DNA of 64,000 nt from Adenophora triphylla var. japonica (GCA_022495995.1 JAFEMH010007471.1:24439-88438); one strand, 5' to 3'. Positions 37,632 through 48,502 are shown, counted from the stretch's first letter. Made by a program: numbers and translations. Notes: a model not told the origin generated them from the letters alone.

Positions 37632-38989
37632 TGTTGGGTTTTACGGGTCCATGCGCAGCGAAATAAAGCATCAAATAACATAAAACCCAAGGAGCCTAGG
37701 ATCCGTTCTATACAATTAAATTGAATCCTATGAGATAGATGTAACCAACCTTGAATGCTTTCCGTTCTTGAGCTATCGAACGATTCAATGATGTGATTTC
37801 AGATCACAAACTTCGTTCTTCAGATTGCTTGAACTCTAGGCCTTGATCGATGAACGAGCTAAGACCCTCTTTCGGTATCCACACCTTTGAATAAATCCAA
37901 GAACTCTTCTTGAAGATTGCTAGATCAAAAAAAAAACCTTTGGAAGAATATTGAGAATATTGTGTTTTCTTTTTCTAAATTTCGGCTAGGCTATTAGGGT
38001 TGACAGACCCTCTTATTTATACTACATTAGTATCCATATTAGAGTCCTAATCAAATTAGGAAACAAGTCTGTCAAACCGCCTTGAGACCCATTGTGTCGC
38101 ACGACCACACGGGGCATATTGCCTTGATGTGTCGCACGACCACACATGGTCAAGTAAAAGTTTCTCAATCATTCTTCCCTTGGTTTATCAAATTCATTCT
38201 AATTATGTGTGACCCAATAGGATTATATTATGTTGGCAATGAGCTCGATCATATCGAACCTCATAAGACATAAGCGGACTCTGGCAAGCCATTATGTATA
38301 CCTAAATAATATAACATAAGAGTTCACGTTTCCAATGGTACACTTCCATTTCTCCCTTTGTCTCACGATGTTATATTGAACACAAGTCATGGTCCTTTGT
38401 CAACTTGTCTTTGTTCAATGCTTTCTCGATTCTTGAGTATAATGATAATTTCAATCATATTGGGGTACGGCCATACACTTTCATCATTATCACTCATCGA
38501 GGGGCCCAAGCAAAACATCTCTCTTCCGAGGGACAAATTCCATCTTGACTTATCATCCTTCCCATCATGAATCCGATCATGCCAAAGATAGCATTTATAG
38601 ATATCGTGTTAAGATACCGTTTGACTAAAATCAAACATGACTTTCATCATATGTAAGGTCATGATAATCTCAGGTCTAGGGACTAAATGAAGTAACCTTA
38701 TGAGATTTAATTATGACATTTGACCATGACATAAATCTCGTGCGGGTCATGTCCAGTTACTTGTTCTCTAACAAGTACCCATAATTTCAACGTGCATCTC
38801 TATGCATATAATCATCGTATGATTATCCATTGACAATTATACTAATTATTCTCTTAATAATTAGGGACGGAGATTATTATAAACAAATATACAAAATATA
38901 TAATAACCAAATGATAAACATCTCATATAATAATAAATAATGTCAACACATAAGTCTATCAGTCATAGGCCTAGGGCATAACACTAACA
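37632..38989 (-). repeat. 5' LTR of Copia element
   Basis: A 1358 bp LTR next to the initiator-tRNA-Met primer site. It is paired with 30993-32347 and followed by the TAAAC target duplication at 38990-38994. It carries the same TATA box and two GTCGCACGAC dyads (about 38093-38109 and 38129-38147). The divergence of roughly 1.2% from its partner suggests a recent insertion, though older than the LARD-like element at the window start. Confidence 0.95.
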
Positions 38990-38994
38990 TAAAC

Positions 38995-39490
38995 ATCGGC
39001 TGATATAAACACATTCAAGCACATAATAGATACTTGAAAATAAATCCACACTTGGGATATCAATGCAACAACATGGTATTAGTACTCATGTTCAAACCAA
39101 TAAAATAGTGCTGCATATATTTTATACAATATTTGAACAACAAACCATGAATGTGTAACCAAGTATGGGCACAATGTATCACAAGCAAGCCCTACATATT
39201 TACTATACAACATTGAGTACCTTTATAAAGGTTCAAGATTGATTTACCAAGTTTTGAACACTTTGGCTAAGTTCTACGTTATGCTTTTCAACCATTTTCA
39301 AGAAAATATTTAAGCATCTTCCTAATATCTTTTTTGACAAATTAAGACATCCTTGTATAGCTTATATGGTGTACTAGTATTAGAGTCACAAAGGGGTTAA
39401 AGATATACTAGGTAGATTAGGTTTTAATTACTTGAAAACTGATAAGGAGGAAATAGGGCAGGGCACGACTCGTCCCATAAGACACGACTC
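38995..39490 (-). repeat. LARD-related LTR, right part, truncated
   Basis: It resumes the LTR interrupted at 30992. The block ACACATTCAAGCACATAATAGATACTTG aligns with the LARD LTR near 5298. It is cut at 39490 by a Gypsy LTR. Near the cut lie two CACGACTC motifs (about 39464 and 39483). Confidence 0.75.
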
Positions 39491-40805
39491 TGTGATGATG
39501 TACCCGATTTTCATTTTTTTTGAAAAATCAAACGGAGTCGCCACGCCGTTTTTGTTTTAAGGGCCAAAACTTTGAAAAATGCCCAAAATTAGAGATTTGG
39601 GTTCGGAGGTCATGTTACACTCCGGGAAGAACGCTAGGGTTCACCCGGAATGCCTCGTAAAATGAGTCTTCCTAATTTAAAACCATTTATGTGTGTGTGT
39701 GTGTTTGGCAAAAAGGGGTTTTCTGGAAATAAAAATTTTGACTGTACTGGACTGAAATTTACCAAAATAATGTGCTTCTGTGAGTGAAAAATGACTGAAA
39801 AAATGAGATGTTTGTCCTTTACATTCTGGTCCGCGCGAATCAGACAGAGATGCATTCCTGTCCGCGCGGATAGGACCGTAATATTCTTTTTTTGCAGCTT
39901 TCCAATCTGATTCTGTAAATTCCAGAATGTGAACTGGAGTTACAGAATCAGAACTGGAGTTGGCACCATAAAATGATAAGAAAACATTTTTGAATTTGGC
40001 ATCCATGCTTGTCCCCACTTTCCTTAGGCTTTGATTAGTGATCACTAAACATGATTAGTGGTGATCTACTATATCAAGCCATCCTTAGGGTACATTAGGA
40101 CTTGAAAGCATTTCATTTGCTTGGGATGGGGAGTTTTAACATAAAATAAAGATTAATGTATGAAAATTGATTTTAGGTTAAGGATGTATCAACTTTAGAG
40201 TGGATTTCTAAGGTGGTCATTAAGATGATCATCCTTGAAATCCTTGAGCTCAATGTATCAACTTCACCCTTTTTGTAACCTATAAACCTTAATGATCTTC
40301 ATCCATGGAAATGGTTCCAAGGTGAAGATCTTAGGCTTGGAAAAATGTTTTTAAAGAAGTAAAGACAATTTAGACCTTTTAACATGGTCATCCATGGAAA
40401 TTTATTCCAAGGTGACTACATTTAGGTCAAGAGAGAACTAATGACATAAAATGAAAATATGAACCATTTAGTGTGATCATCCAAGGAGATGAACTCCAAG
40501 GTGACCACACTTTAGGTCAAGAGCGGATGAGAGTGAGCCTCATTCTTGTCCGCGCGAATTAGAATGCTGGCGTGCCTGCCTCTGCAGAAAGCAGCTTTGG
40601 CTGCTTCCAATTAATGCAAAGTTGGTCAATTTCTTGGAAATGACTCAACCAATCCGGTTTTTGACCTATTTTTGATATTTCTTTAAGGCCCTTTTTATTT
40701 AAATTGCCTTAGGAAATGACCAAAATGCCATTAACTGTCCATTTGTCGTGGAAGTCATTAAATTGGACTGAAGGAACATTGGCGGTTCAGATTGGGACAC
40801 TTACA
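39491..40805 (-). repeat. Tat-lineage Gypsy LTR (element A, 3' LTR)
   Basis: A 1315 bp LTR from TGTGATGATG to CACTTACA. On the minus strand it starts TGTAAGTGTCCC and ends near a GGCGTGGCGACTCCG block, which is shared with the ends of the other Gypsy LTRs in this window (41395 and 55262). A purine tract read on the minus strand (CACCGAGGGGCTAC) follows at 40818-40806, so this is the 3' LTR of a minus-strand element. CG-rich dyads TCCGCGCGAA or TCCGCGCGGA lie at 39830, 39861 and 40549. A GT run lies near 39692. Confidence 0.75.
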
Positions 40806-41346
40806 GTAGCCCCTCGGTGATGGTACTTTCGGAGGAAGTGGGGTCGTCGATAAAAGTGAGGTCCCAATCTGTCGGGGAGAAGAGGGTGACCATTTTGGTC
40901 TGAACGCTCGGAAAAGGAATGACCATTTTGGCCTGATGGCTGAACCTATGGTAGGCTACCTACGTATCCTTGAGAGGAATCAAGCAGGTCGTAGTTCGGG
41001 TCTTTCGATGTTGACCCTGGAGTGACTGTTTTAGAATGTCAACCTGGTGAGCGAGTTTCCGAGTCGGTTGCTGAAAGAAACTCTGCTGGGGATAGAAAAT
41101 GACCATTTTGGTCTGATGGCTAGAGTTGTATATCCGCACCGCTGGGGAAAGGAATGACCGTTTTGGTCTGATGGCTGAACCTAATGGCAGGCTACCTACG
41201 TATCCTTAAGAGGAATCAAGCCAGTCGTAGTTCGGGTCTTTCGATGTTGACCCTGGAGTGACTGTTTTAGGATGTCAACCTGGTAATGATGGCGTTTTAG
41301 GTGCCTCAGACCTTGATGATGGCGTTTTAGGCGCCTCAGACCTGGG
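40806..41346 (-). repeat. Element A 3' untranslated region with tandem duplication
   Basis: After the polypurine tract, a unit of about 235 bp is repeated (from about 40915 and about 41150). It contains GAATGACCATTTTGG, GGCTACCTACGTATCCTT and GTCGTAGTTCGGGTC. Nothing codes. Element B's LTR interrupts it at 41347. Confidence 0.75.
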
Positions 41347-43101
41347 TGATTGAATGAACACTCGCCCAAAAACAAGATGATATTTTCTTTTAGAGTCGCC
41401 AGGCCGTTTTTAGAGGAAAACATTGAAAAACCTAATTTTGAGAGATTTTGAGTCCGGGAGTCTATTTACGTGTTGGGAAGAACTAGAGAGTTCACCCAAC
41501 ACGCCCCTTTCGGGACTTTCAATCAACATTTGGACAAATATGGACATTTAAAGTGTGTGTGCGATGTGTGTAAACAAGTAAAGTGTGCAAGCCTTGGATT
41601 TCATTAATGGTATGGAACTGAATACAACTTGCGAGCCATGATAGGGGGCCGCACCCTTTTTACACGTGATATCTTTTATCACAAGGCAGAGGTTTTGAGA
41701 CAGATTGTCCCTTACAGAGGTAAAGCTACTAGAGAAATGAAAAGACATTATTTTGCTCATTTAGAACACTATTTAGTGGTCTAGAACCCAGTTTGGGGTT
41801 GATGGAAGTGGGCAAGGTCACGATAGGCTTTGTCGACACGGATGTCACATGACATAGAGTCTTCTATGTCACGTGGTGATCCTCTTCCGTCAAGTGGGTT
41901 GTGCCCAAACTGAGTTTAGGCACCCAAATAGTGGCTTATGAACCAGAAGATGCTTAGGTAGGCTTTGAGTCCCAAAGGGATGGACCTAGCGGTCGAAGTC
42001 CAAGAATGGCTTTGCGGCCTTCTGGAGTCCCATGTCGTATGACACAGATCTCCATGGAGACCTATGTCGCACGACATGGGGAGCCTATTCAGTGCCCTTC
42101 ACCGTTTGGTTCCTCCTTTGTTCCCCAAGCAAACCAAGCATCTTTATTGATTATAAACAGTAATATAAAACTATAATATGGGTATTATGGGAAGATCACA
42201 TGGCTTTAGCGACCAAATGTGATAAATCACATGTTTTATGGCCACTTTGAAGTAGCCATCACTTCCTAACCCAATGTAGCTAGGCAAAGATTGAAACTTT
42301 ATTGGTGTGTGTACCACCAAATGTCTAGATCTGAGGTGGGGAGAAGTGAATATTGAAGATTCACTCCTCCACCACCTTTGTCATGCAAAATCCCAATTTC
42401 TACATGGTAAGAGAGCAAGTATGCATGCAAGGTATATTAAAAGACTTTATTTAAAGGGAGAGAGAGGTTTAGGGTCTACCTATTGTAGTCCACGAAGTAG
42501 GATCACCAATAGTATGGTGTCTACCCCTTCAATCACCACCAAAGGAAGCTTCTTGGAGTCTTGACCTTGAAGTGTGTGTGTGTGTGAGGAGGGAGGTGAG
42601 TGTGTGTGTGTGAGGAGAGAGGGAGAGACTCTATTTGGCAAGAGTTTCCCCTATTTTCCTGATATTGCTCTCAGAACTTGGCCCTCACTTTTGGTTCTCT
42701 TCCTTCCTCCCTTTCAAATGACCAGCCATGCCTTCTATTTATAGGCATCCTGATGGGGCTTCTTATGTCGTCCGACATAGGCAGTTAAACCGCCTTAGTG
42801 GCCCTTGTCGGACGACAGCGTACACATTTTGGCCATAATGGGCCAAGTGACTGGCAGGCCCAATGGATTGGTGGGCTGCAGGGGCTTCTTATGTCGCACG
42901 ACATAGGCAGTTAAACCGCCTTAATGTCCATGTCGTCCGACAGCGTACATCTTTTGGCCATAATGGGCCAAGTGGCTGGCAGGCCCAATGAATTGGTGGG
43001 CTGCTGGGATTTTTGGACCCTAATTGCTTTTTAGCAATTTGTGTAAGCCCAAATTTAATTAAATTGAATCCAAAACTTGAGTTCGGATCGGGGTACTCAC
43101 A
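41347..43101 (-). repeat. Tat-lineage Gypsy LTR (element B, 3' LTR)
   Basis: A 1755 bp LTR from TGATTGAATG to GTACTCACA, followed by a polypurine tract on the minus strand (GAGGGGCTC), so it is a 3' LTR in minus orientation nested in element A. It shares the GAGTCGCCAGGCCG block with element A. A minus-strand TATA box GCCTATAAATAG lies at 42746-42735. Upstream of it (42756-43005) is a tandem duplication of about 124 bp, each copy with two GTCGnnCGAC dyads. More dyads lie at 41842, 42032 and 42064. Confidence 0.8.
42735..42943 (-). promoter_or_regulatory. Element B promoter: TATA box with four upstream dyads
   Basis: The TATA box is at 42746-42735 (minus). Dyads: ATGTCGTCCGACAT 42765-42778, TTGTCGGACGACA 42805-42817, ATGTCGCACGACAT 42891-42904 and ATGTCGTCCGACAG 42930-42943. 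The arms are conserved while the central two bases vary (TC, GA, CA, TC), as expected if the arms are what is recognised. Confidence 0.6.
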
Positions 43102-43309
43102 GAGCCCCTCGGCGACGTCGCTTCCACGGGAAGCGGGGTCGTCGACAAAAAAATGAGAATCCCGAGCCGGACACGAACGACGGGGAAAGAGGTGACCAAG
43201 ATGGTCAAGTGGTTGGACCTCTTATGAAGAGGATTCCTACGTATCCCGTGGGGGAATCAAGCCAAGTCGTAGTTCAGGCAAAGATGGGGTACCAAATGAA
43301 AGGCTACGG
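43102..43309 (-). other. Element B polypurine tract and leader of 3' region
   Basis: GAGCCCCTCGGCG at 43102 is the complement of the polypurine tract. It is followed by ATTCCTACGTATCCCGTGGG and GTCGTAGTTCAGG, the same block that follows the tract in element A. Nothing codes. Confidence 0.65.
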
Positions 43310-44480
43310 GTTTTGTACCCGAAAGTGACTGTTCCAAGGGGAGTCACCCCGAATTTGGGCGTTTGTACCCAAGATTGACTGTTGAATGAGGAGTCACCCC
43401 GAAGGTGGGCGTTTGTACCCAAGATTGACTGTTCCAAGGGGATTCACCCTGAAGATTGACTGTTTCGATGGGGAGTCACCCGAAGATTGACTGTTTCGAT
43501 GGGGGGTCACCCAAAGGTGGGTGTTTGCACCCGAGATTGACTATTAAAGGGGAGTCACCCCAAAGATGGGTGTTTGCACCCGAAATTGACTGCTCCGAGG
43601 GGAGTTACCCCGAAGATGGGTGTTTGCACCCGAGATTGACTGTCTGAGGGGAGTCACCCCGAAGATGGGTGTTTGCACCCGAGATTGACTATCTGAGGGG
43701 AGTCACTCCTAAGATGGGTGTTTGCACCCGAGATTGACTGTTAAGGGGAGTCACCCCGAAGATGGGTGTTTGCACCCGAGATTGACTGTTAAGGGGAGTC
43801 ACCCCGAAGATGGGTGTTTGCACCCGAGATTGACTGTGTATGAGGGGAGTCACCCCGAACATGGGTGTTTACACCCGAGATTGACTGTGTCTGAGGGGAG
43901 TCACCCCGAAGATGGGTGTTTTCACCCGAGATTGACTGTTCCGAGGGGAGTCACCCCGAAGATGGGTGTTTGCACCCGAGATTGACTGTGCCAAGGGGAG
44001 TCACCCCGAGGATGGGCGTTTGTACCCAAGATTGACTGTTGCAATGGGGAGTCACCCCGAAGATGTGTGTTTTCACCCGAGATTGATTGTGTCTGAGGGG
44101 AGTCACCCCGAAGATGGGTGTTTGCACCCGAGATTGACTGTGTATGAGGGGAGTCACCCCGAAGATGGGTGTTTGCACCCGAGATTGACTGTTTCGAGGA
44201 GAGTCACCCCGAAGATGGGTGTTTGCACCCGAGATTGACTATTTCGATGGAGAGTCACCCCGAAGATGGGTATTTGCACCTGAGATTGACTGTTCCGAGG
44301 GGAGTCACCCCGAAGATGGGTGTTTTCACCCGAGATTGACTGTGTCTGAGGGGAGTCACCCCGAAGATGGGTGTTTGCACCCGAGATTGACTGTTCCAAT
44401 GGGAGTCACCCCGAGAATTTGACTGTTACGATGGGGAGTCACCCTGAAGATGGGCGTTTGTACCCAAGGTTGACTGTTGA
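43310..44480. repeat. Tandem array 1, about 50 bp units
   Basis: About 23 units built on GGGGAGTCACCCCGAAGATG, GGTGTTTGCACCC and GAGATTGACTGT. Most are 48 or 51 bp. Each unit has two short inverted repeats, GGGG-AGTCA-CCCC and GGGTG-TTTG-CACCC. Because many units are multiples of three bases, long frames open on both strands (repeating HPEDGCLHPRLTV or QTPIFGVTP), but these are by-products of the repeat. Confidence 0.9.
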
Positions 44481-45017
44481 ATGGGGAGTCACCCCGAAAA
44501 TGTGACTATTTTTCTTTGGGAAGTCGCCCGCGATTTTGACTGTTTTGATGGGGAGTCACCCCGAAGGTTTGACTTTTTTCTTTGGGAGTCACCCGCGAAT
44601 TTGACTGTTTTGATGGGGAGTCACCCCGGAAATGTGACTTTTTTCTTTGGGAGTCACCCGCTAGGATTTGACTGTTTTTGGGAGTCACCCGAAGGTTTGA
44701 CTTTTTTCTTTGGGGGTCACCCGCTAGGATTCGACTGTTTTGATGGGGAGTCATCCCTCTCGGATTTGACTTTTTTCTTTGGGAGTCACCCGCGGATTGG
44801 ACTGTTTTGATGGGGAGTCACCCCTAAAATGTGACTTTTTCTTTGGGAGTCACCCGCTAGAAATGTTGACTTTTTTCTTTGGGAGTCACCCGCGGGAAAT
44901 GTTGACTTTTTTTTCTTTGGGAGTCACCCGCTGGAAATGTTGACTTTTTTCTTTGGGAGTCACCCGCTGAAAATGTTTGACTTTTTTCTTTGGGAGTCAC
45001 CCGCGATTTTGACTTGT
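44481..45017. repeat. Tandem array 2, TTTTTTCTTTGGGAGTCACCCGC units
   Basis: About fourteen shorter units containing TGACTTTTTTCTTTGGGAG and TCACCCGC. It is related to array 1 through the GGGAGTCACCC hairpin core but has a T-rich spacer. The unit length varies between about 33 and 70 bp. Not coding. Confidence 0.85.
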
Positions 45018-45262
45018 GGAAATCTGTGCGGTCTTTCCGGACCGGGTAGTTTAAGGCCGTTCCGGGCCATTGTGTACTGGAAATCTGTACGGTCTTTCCG
45101 GACCGGGTAGTTTAAGGCCGTTCCGGGCCATTGTGTACTGGAAATCTGTACGGTCTTTCCGGACCGGGTAGTTTAAGGCCGTTCTGGGCCATTGTGTGTG
45201 CTGGAAATCTGTACGGTCTTTCCGGACCGGGTAGTTTAAGGCCGTTCCGGGCTATTGTGTTG
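45018..45262. repeat. Tandem array 3, four 62 bp units
   Basis: Four nearly identical copies of a 62-63 bp unit with GGAAATCTGTACGGTC, TTTCCGGACCGGGTAG and TTTAAGGCCGTTCCGGGCC. Two inverted repeats occur per unit (CGGTC/GACCG and GGCC/GGCC). High identity shows recent expansion. Confidence 0.92.
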
Positions 45263-45387
45263 TGTTAACCGAGAGAGGTGGGTATTTGAACCCAAATGAA
45301 TCGGTGAATTTTGGTGATGGGCAGCCAAGATAGGCTGACAGAATTTGATCAGGGGCAAAAGGGAAAAATCACCCTTCTGAGCCATGG

Positions 45388-45450
45388 ATGTCGTACGACA
45401 TGGGGAGGTTCCCAGGCAGTTTTAATTAAAACCGCAGGTCGTAAGACAGG
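45388..45450 (+). promoter_or_regulatory. Dyad pair upstream of antisense gene 1
   Basis: A perfect 14 bp palindrome ATGTCGTACGACAT lies at 45388-45401, with a weaker relative GGTCGTAAGACAGG at about 45437. They are 100-165 bp ahead of the ATG at 45553. It is the same motif class as in the element B LTR. Confidence 0.5.
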
Positions 45451-45552
45451 TCTTTCAAAAGACCATCCATTGTCGCCGAGAACAGAGAGAAAGAAAGAGA
45501 GAAAATTTTGGAAATTCTCCCTTCGATTTTGATTTAGATCAAGACATTGAAG

Positions 45553-47876
45553 ATGCCTCCGCTGGCCGAATCAAGAAGGAACGTGCAACGAGTATTGTCC
45601 GAGAGACGGAAGCTTGTGGATCGGAACAAGCGGAAGAAATTCCCCGAGGGACATGGGCTCTACCCGGGTCTTGATTTTCACACTTCTACGTTGGAGCAGA
45701 AGGGGGTAAGTATTGAAAGATTAACCCTTTTCGAAATCCAATTTCTAGGGTTTAGGGATTGAAATTGGGGGAAATCGCACCCAAATAGGAATTGCATGCT
45801 TGGCATGGGATGAAAGTGTTTTTGAAAAGATTTTTTCTTTTCTGTTTCTTCTTATTTTGAAAGAATTTAGTGATGATTTTTGTGTGTGAATGCATGCACA
45901 TATTGTTATGGTTTTTGATACTGTCTTTGTGCTTACTGCAGGACCTTGCGGACGAGGGTCTCCCTGAGGCAATTGCGACCATTTGGGGTCTTTTACCGGA
46001 CGATCCTAAGGGGTGAGTCTTGGCTGCGGTCTTGGACCGTTCTTCACAGTATGTTGGAGCTTTTGGGGATACGACCGGGGAGCGTGGAGCTTGTGCGGGC
46101 CTTTAGGCGATTACGGGTGGGACTCTACCCACATTCCATCTGTCACAGGGTGAGCGACCATCACTCCATATGACTTCATTTGCCATTCTAGTGCACGGTT
46201 ACGGACGAGGCCGATCTTTACCGAGGATCTGGTGTGTTGAGCCCAGGACGCCATCGAGCCTTGGCGCGGCATGACTTTTCGCCTTAAGGGAAATGGGGTT
46301 CCGTTGGCGGATACTGCATTACCTTTGACGCATCGAGTCATCTCGTTTTACGAGGATGCCGCTCTTTATTGCTGGCAGCGATTGGCTAGGAGCCTTTGTC
46401 TCAGGCGGGTTGTCGGACACCTTTGTTTTGCAATGCCTCTACGACGGCATTGACCCTTTTCTTTGGAGCCTCTTCGAGATTGGGACCAGGTGTCCACCTT
46501 TTCATGGGGGAGAGGCTAGTTTGGCCCAGTGTGTACAGAGGCTGGATGAGGTGAGTGGCGGCGTGACCTCTTTGGATTTTACCGGTATGTTGGAGATATG
46601 CCCTTTGCTTTTTTTTGCACATTAGTGTTGCACTTGACTTTTCTGTCTTCATTTCATACTGTTATTCTTTGCACACCGTGAGTCTTTTTGTCTACGATTT
46701 CAGGTGTGGCCCTATGAGGTGTTCTGTTACGCTGGTGTGCCTGAGAGGATTGCGGTAGATACTGTTCCACACCATTCGCCGCTGGACTTTCGGGGCAAGA
46801 GAGAGCCGAAGGTGGACGAGGCGAAGCCCCGTAAGACGGCTTGCTATCACGACATTATGATTGCTCACGAGGGCTACCCCTGTTGGGTTGAGACACTTCC
46901 CCAGCACGGCCAGTTATGGTGAGGATTTGGTTGGTGCCGCACCTGGTGACCGGGGATGAGGAGGCTCTTGATCGGCTGGAGGGCGATGCCTGTACTTGGG
47001 GAGAGGGTGAGCGAGCGGCATGCTCCCGTGCGGTTGCTCGCGTTCCTCGCGATCCTCCTTCGGGGATATGGCACATTCGGGCCCTGCCTAATTTGGAGCA
47101 GCTGCGGACCGGCATTGATGCCGCTGAGTTCTATGAGGAGGGTGGTTACGCCTATTTTGTTTTCACCCAGTTGGTGACTCCTCAGGTCATGGCTGCTAGG
47201 AGGGCAGCGGGGATTCAAGCACCGGCGCTTCCCCGATCTTTTGAGTATGAGGTTGGGGGCAGTATTCGCCGCTCCTCTTTTGATATGTCTGAGACTCATC
47301 CGCATCTGTGGCTGCCCCGGGGGACTACCTCTGTGAGTAATTTCCCTTTTTTTTATTTATTCCAGCTTTTAACCGCTTTCTTACGTATTATTTGACCGCT
47401 TTTGGCTACTTTTACATTTTCATTGAATAGGTTCGGCAGAGACGTTCGGGACGGTGGCGAAGCGCTCACCGGTCGTGAAGATCTTGCGCCGCCATTTCGG
47501 AAGACGCGGAGCATTGGAAGGAAGTGCGGCTCTCAGGCCTGATGATGTAGTGCCTCCGAAGAAGAGGCCCAGCCGGCTTTGGCTCTGCGGTTCTCGGGCG
47601 GGTGGATCGAGTCGACTGACTGATGATGATGATGGCGAGGATGATCCCTACCAGCCCCCTTATTCCACTATTCCTGAGTGGCAGGGGTATTATATTGAGC
47701 CCCAGCCTTGGGCGCATTATGAGGGCGATGACTCTGACGGCGATATCCATGAGGTGCCGGAGGGTGGCAATGATTGCCAGGAGCAGAGTGGCTCCGAGGA
47801 GGAGGTGGGCAGCGCTGAGGATGACAGCGGCTCTGAGGAGGAGGACGGTTCTGATGACGACTCCGAGTCGGAGTGA
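45553..47876 (+). pseudogene. Antisense gene 1 in Tat element: plant-mobile-domain-like, decayed
   Basis: It runs opposite to elements A and B, between tandem arrays and downstream repeat DNA. Four introns fit GT-AG: 45706-45941, about 46151-46190 (short and doubtful), 46551-46703 and 47333-47430. The first exon gives a basic N terminus (MPPLAESRRNVQRVL). The 46270-46550 frame contains LRDWDQVSTFSWGRG, and the next exon starts VWPYEVF. A D-x-V-x-x-x-x-WG block followed by a W-x-YE block is typical of the plant mobile domain (aminotransferase-like) carried by transposons and by some host genes. The end is strongly acidic (DDDDGEDD to a Glu/Asp/Ser tail). In-frame stops at about 46451, 46517 and 46548 and frame changes near 46013 and 46920 break it. 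Tat elements such as maize Grande are known to carry antisense genes near the 3' LTR. Confidence 0.6.
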
Positions 47877-48306
47877 TCACGGCGGTCCCCTTCTGCCATG
47901 CTTTGACTCTTTTTAGGGAGAGAGGAAGTGCATGTGCTATTTTTGTTCTTTTGGATTGTAAAACACTGTTTTTTATTACTTTTGTACTTTGACAATTACA
48001 ATATTTGTTTATTTATGCATTTGCGAGCTTATATGCATGAGTTCGTCCCAAGAAAGGCACGGGATGGTGGCTTTTGGTGTGATCGGGTGTTTTTTTGCGA
48101 TTTTTGTATGTTTTGGGCTACATTTATGTGTCTGTGGGTGTGTCGGATGTTCTGAATCCTCTCCCGTGGGCTTTATGAGTGAGGGGAAGTGTTTGGGTAT
48201 GTTTTTATGGTGTTTTGGACAGGTTTGGGTGGTTGTTTGAGCAAGCGTTGGGTCGCTTTGGTATTCTTTGCGATTCTGCAGCTTGGCGTGTTCTTGATGT
48301 AGCTCT
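47877..48306. other. 3' flank of antisense gene 1
   Basis: T-rich downstream sequence with no recognised gene or repeat. It leads into the dyad pair and TATA box of the next antisense gene. Confidence 0.5.
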
Positions 48307-48408
48307 ATGTCGTCCGACACAGGGCTTATTGGGACCTTTATGTCGCACGACATAGAGAGTCTGTGGGACAGATTTCTTGGTCAGCAAGTCTCAGTACTTT
48401 ATAAAAGG
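48307..48408 (+). promoter_or_regulatory. Promoter-like unit: dyad pair plus TATA box
   Basis: ATGTCGTCCGACAC (48307-48320) and ATGTCGCACGACAT (48340-48353) are followed by TTTATAAAAGG (48398-48408), about 95 bp before the ATG at 48503. The arrangement copies that of the element B LTR promoter, but on the plus strand. Confidence 0.55.
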
Positions 48409-48502
48409 CGGATTCGGGAACAGTTCATTCCAGCAGCCACATCAGGTGTCGAGTTTGTCTTCCACCTCAAAATTAGCCCCAAGATTTGATTATTGGTCCA
48501 AA

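Noticed and set aside
42765..42943. Reading the GTCGnnCGAC dyads as auxin response element pairs
   Set aside because: TGTCG half-sites resemble ARF-binding TGTCGG, but the two halves here are only two bases apart, unlike the 7-8 bp spacing known for ARF dimers.
43310..44480. Long repeat proteins (HPEDGCLHPRLTV on plus, QTPIFGVTP on minus)
   Set aside because: The frames are open on both strands because many units are multiples of three. Frame changes occur between units, and no start context or flanking gene supports expression.
43310..45262. CRISPR-like regular array
   Set aside because: Units are contiguous tandem repeats without unique spacers, in a plant retrotransposon. Not CRISPR.
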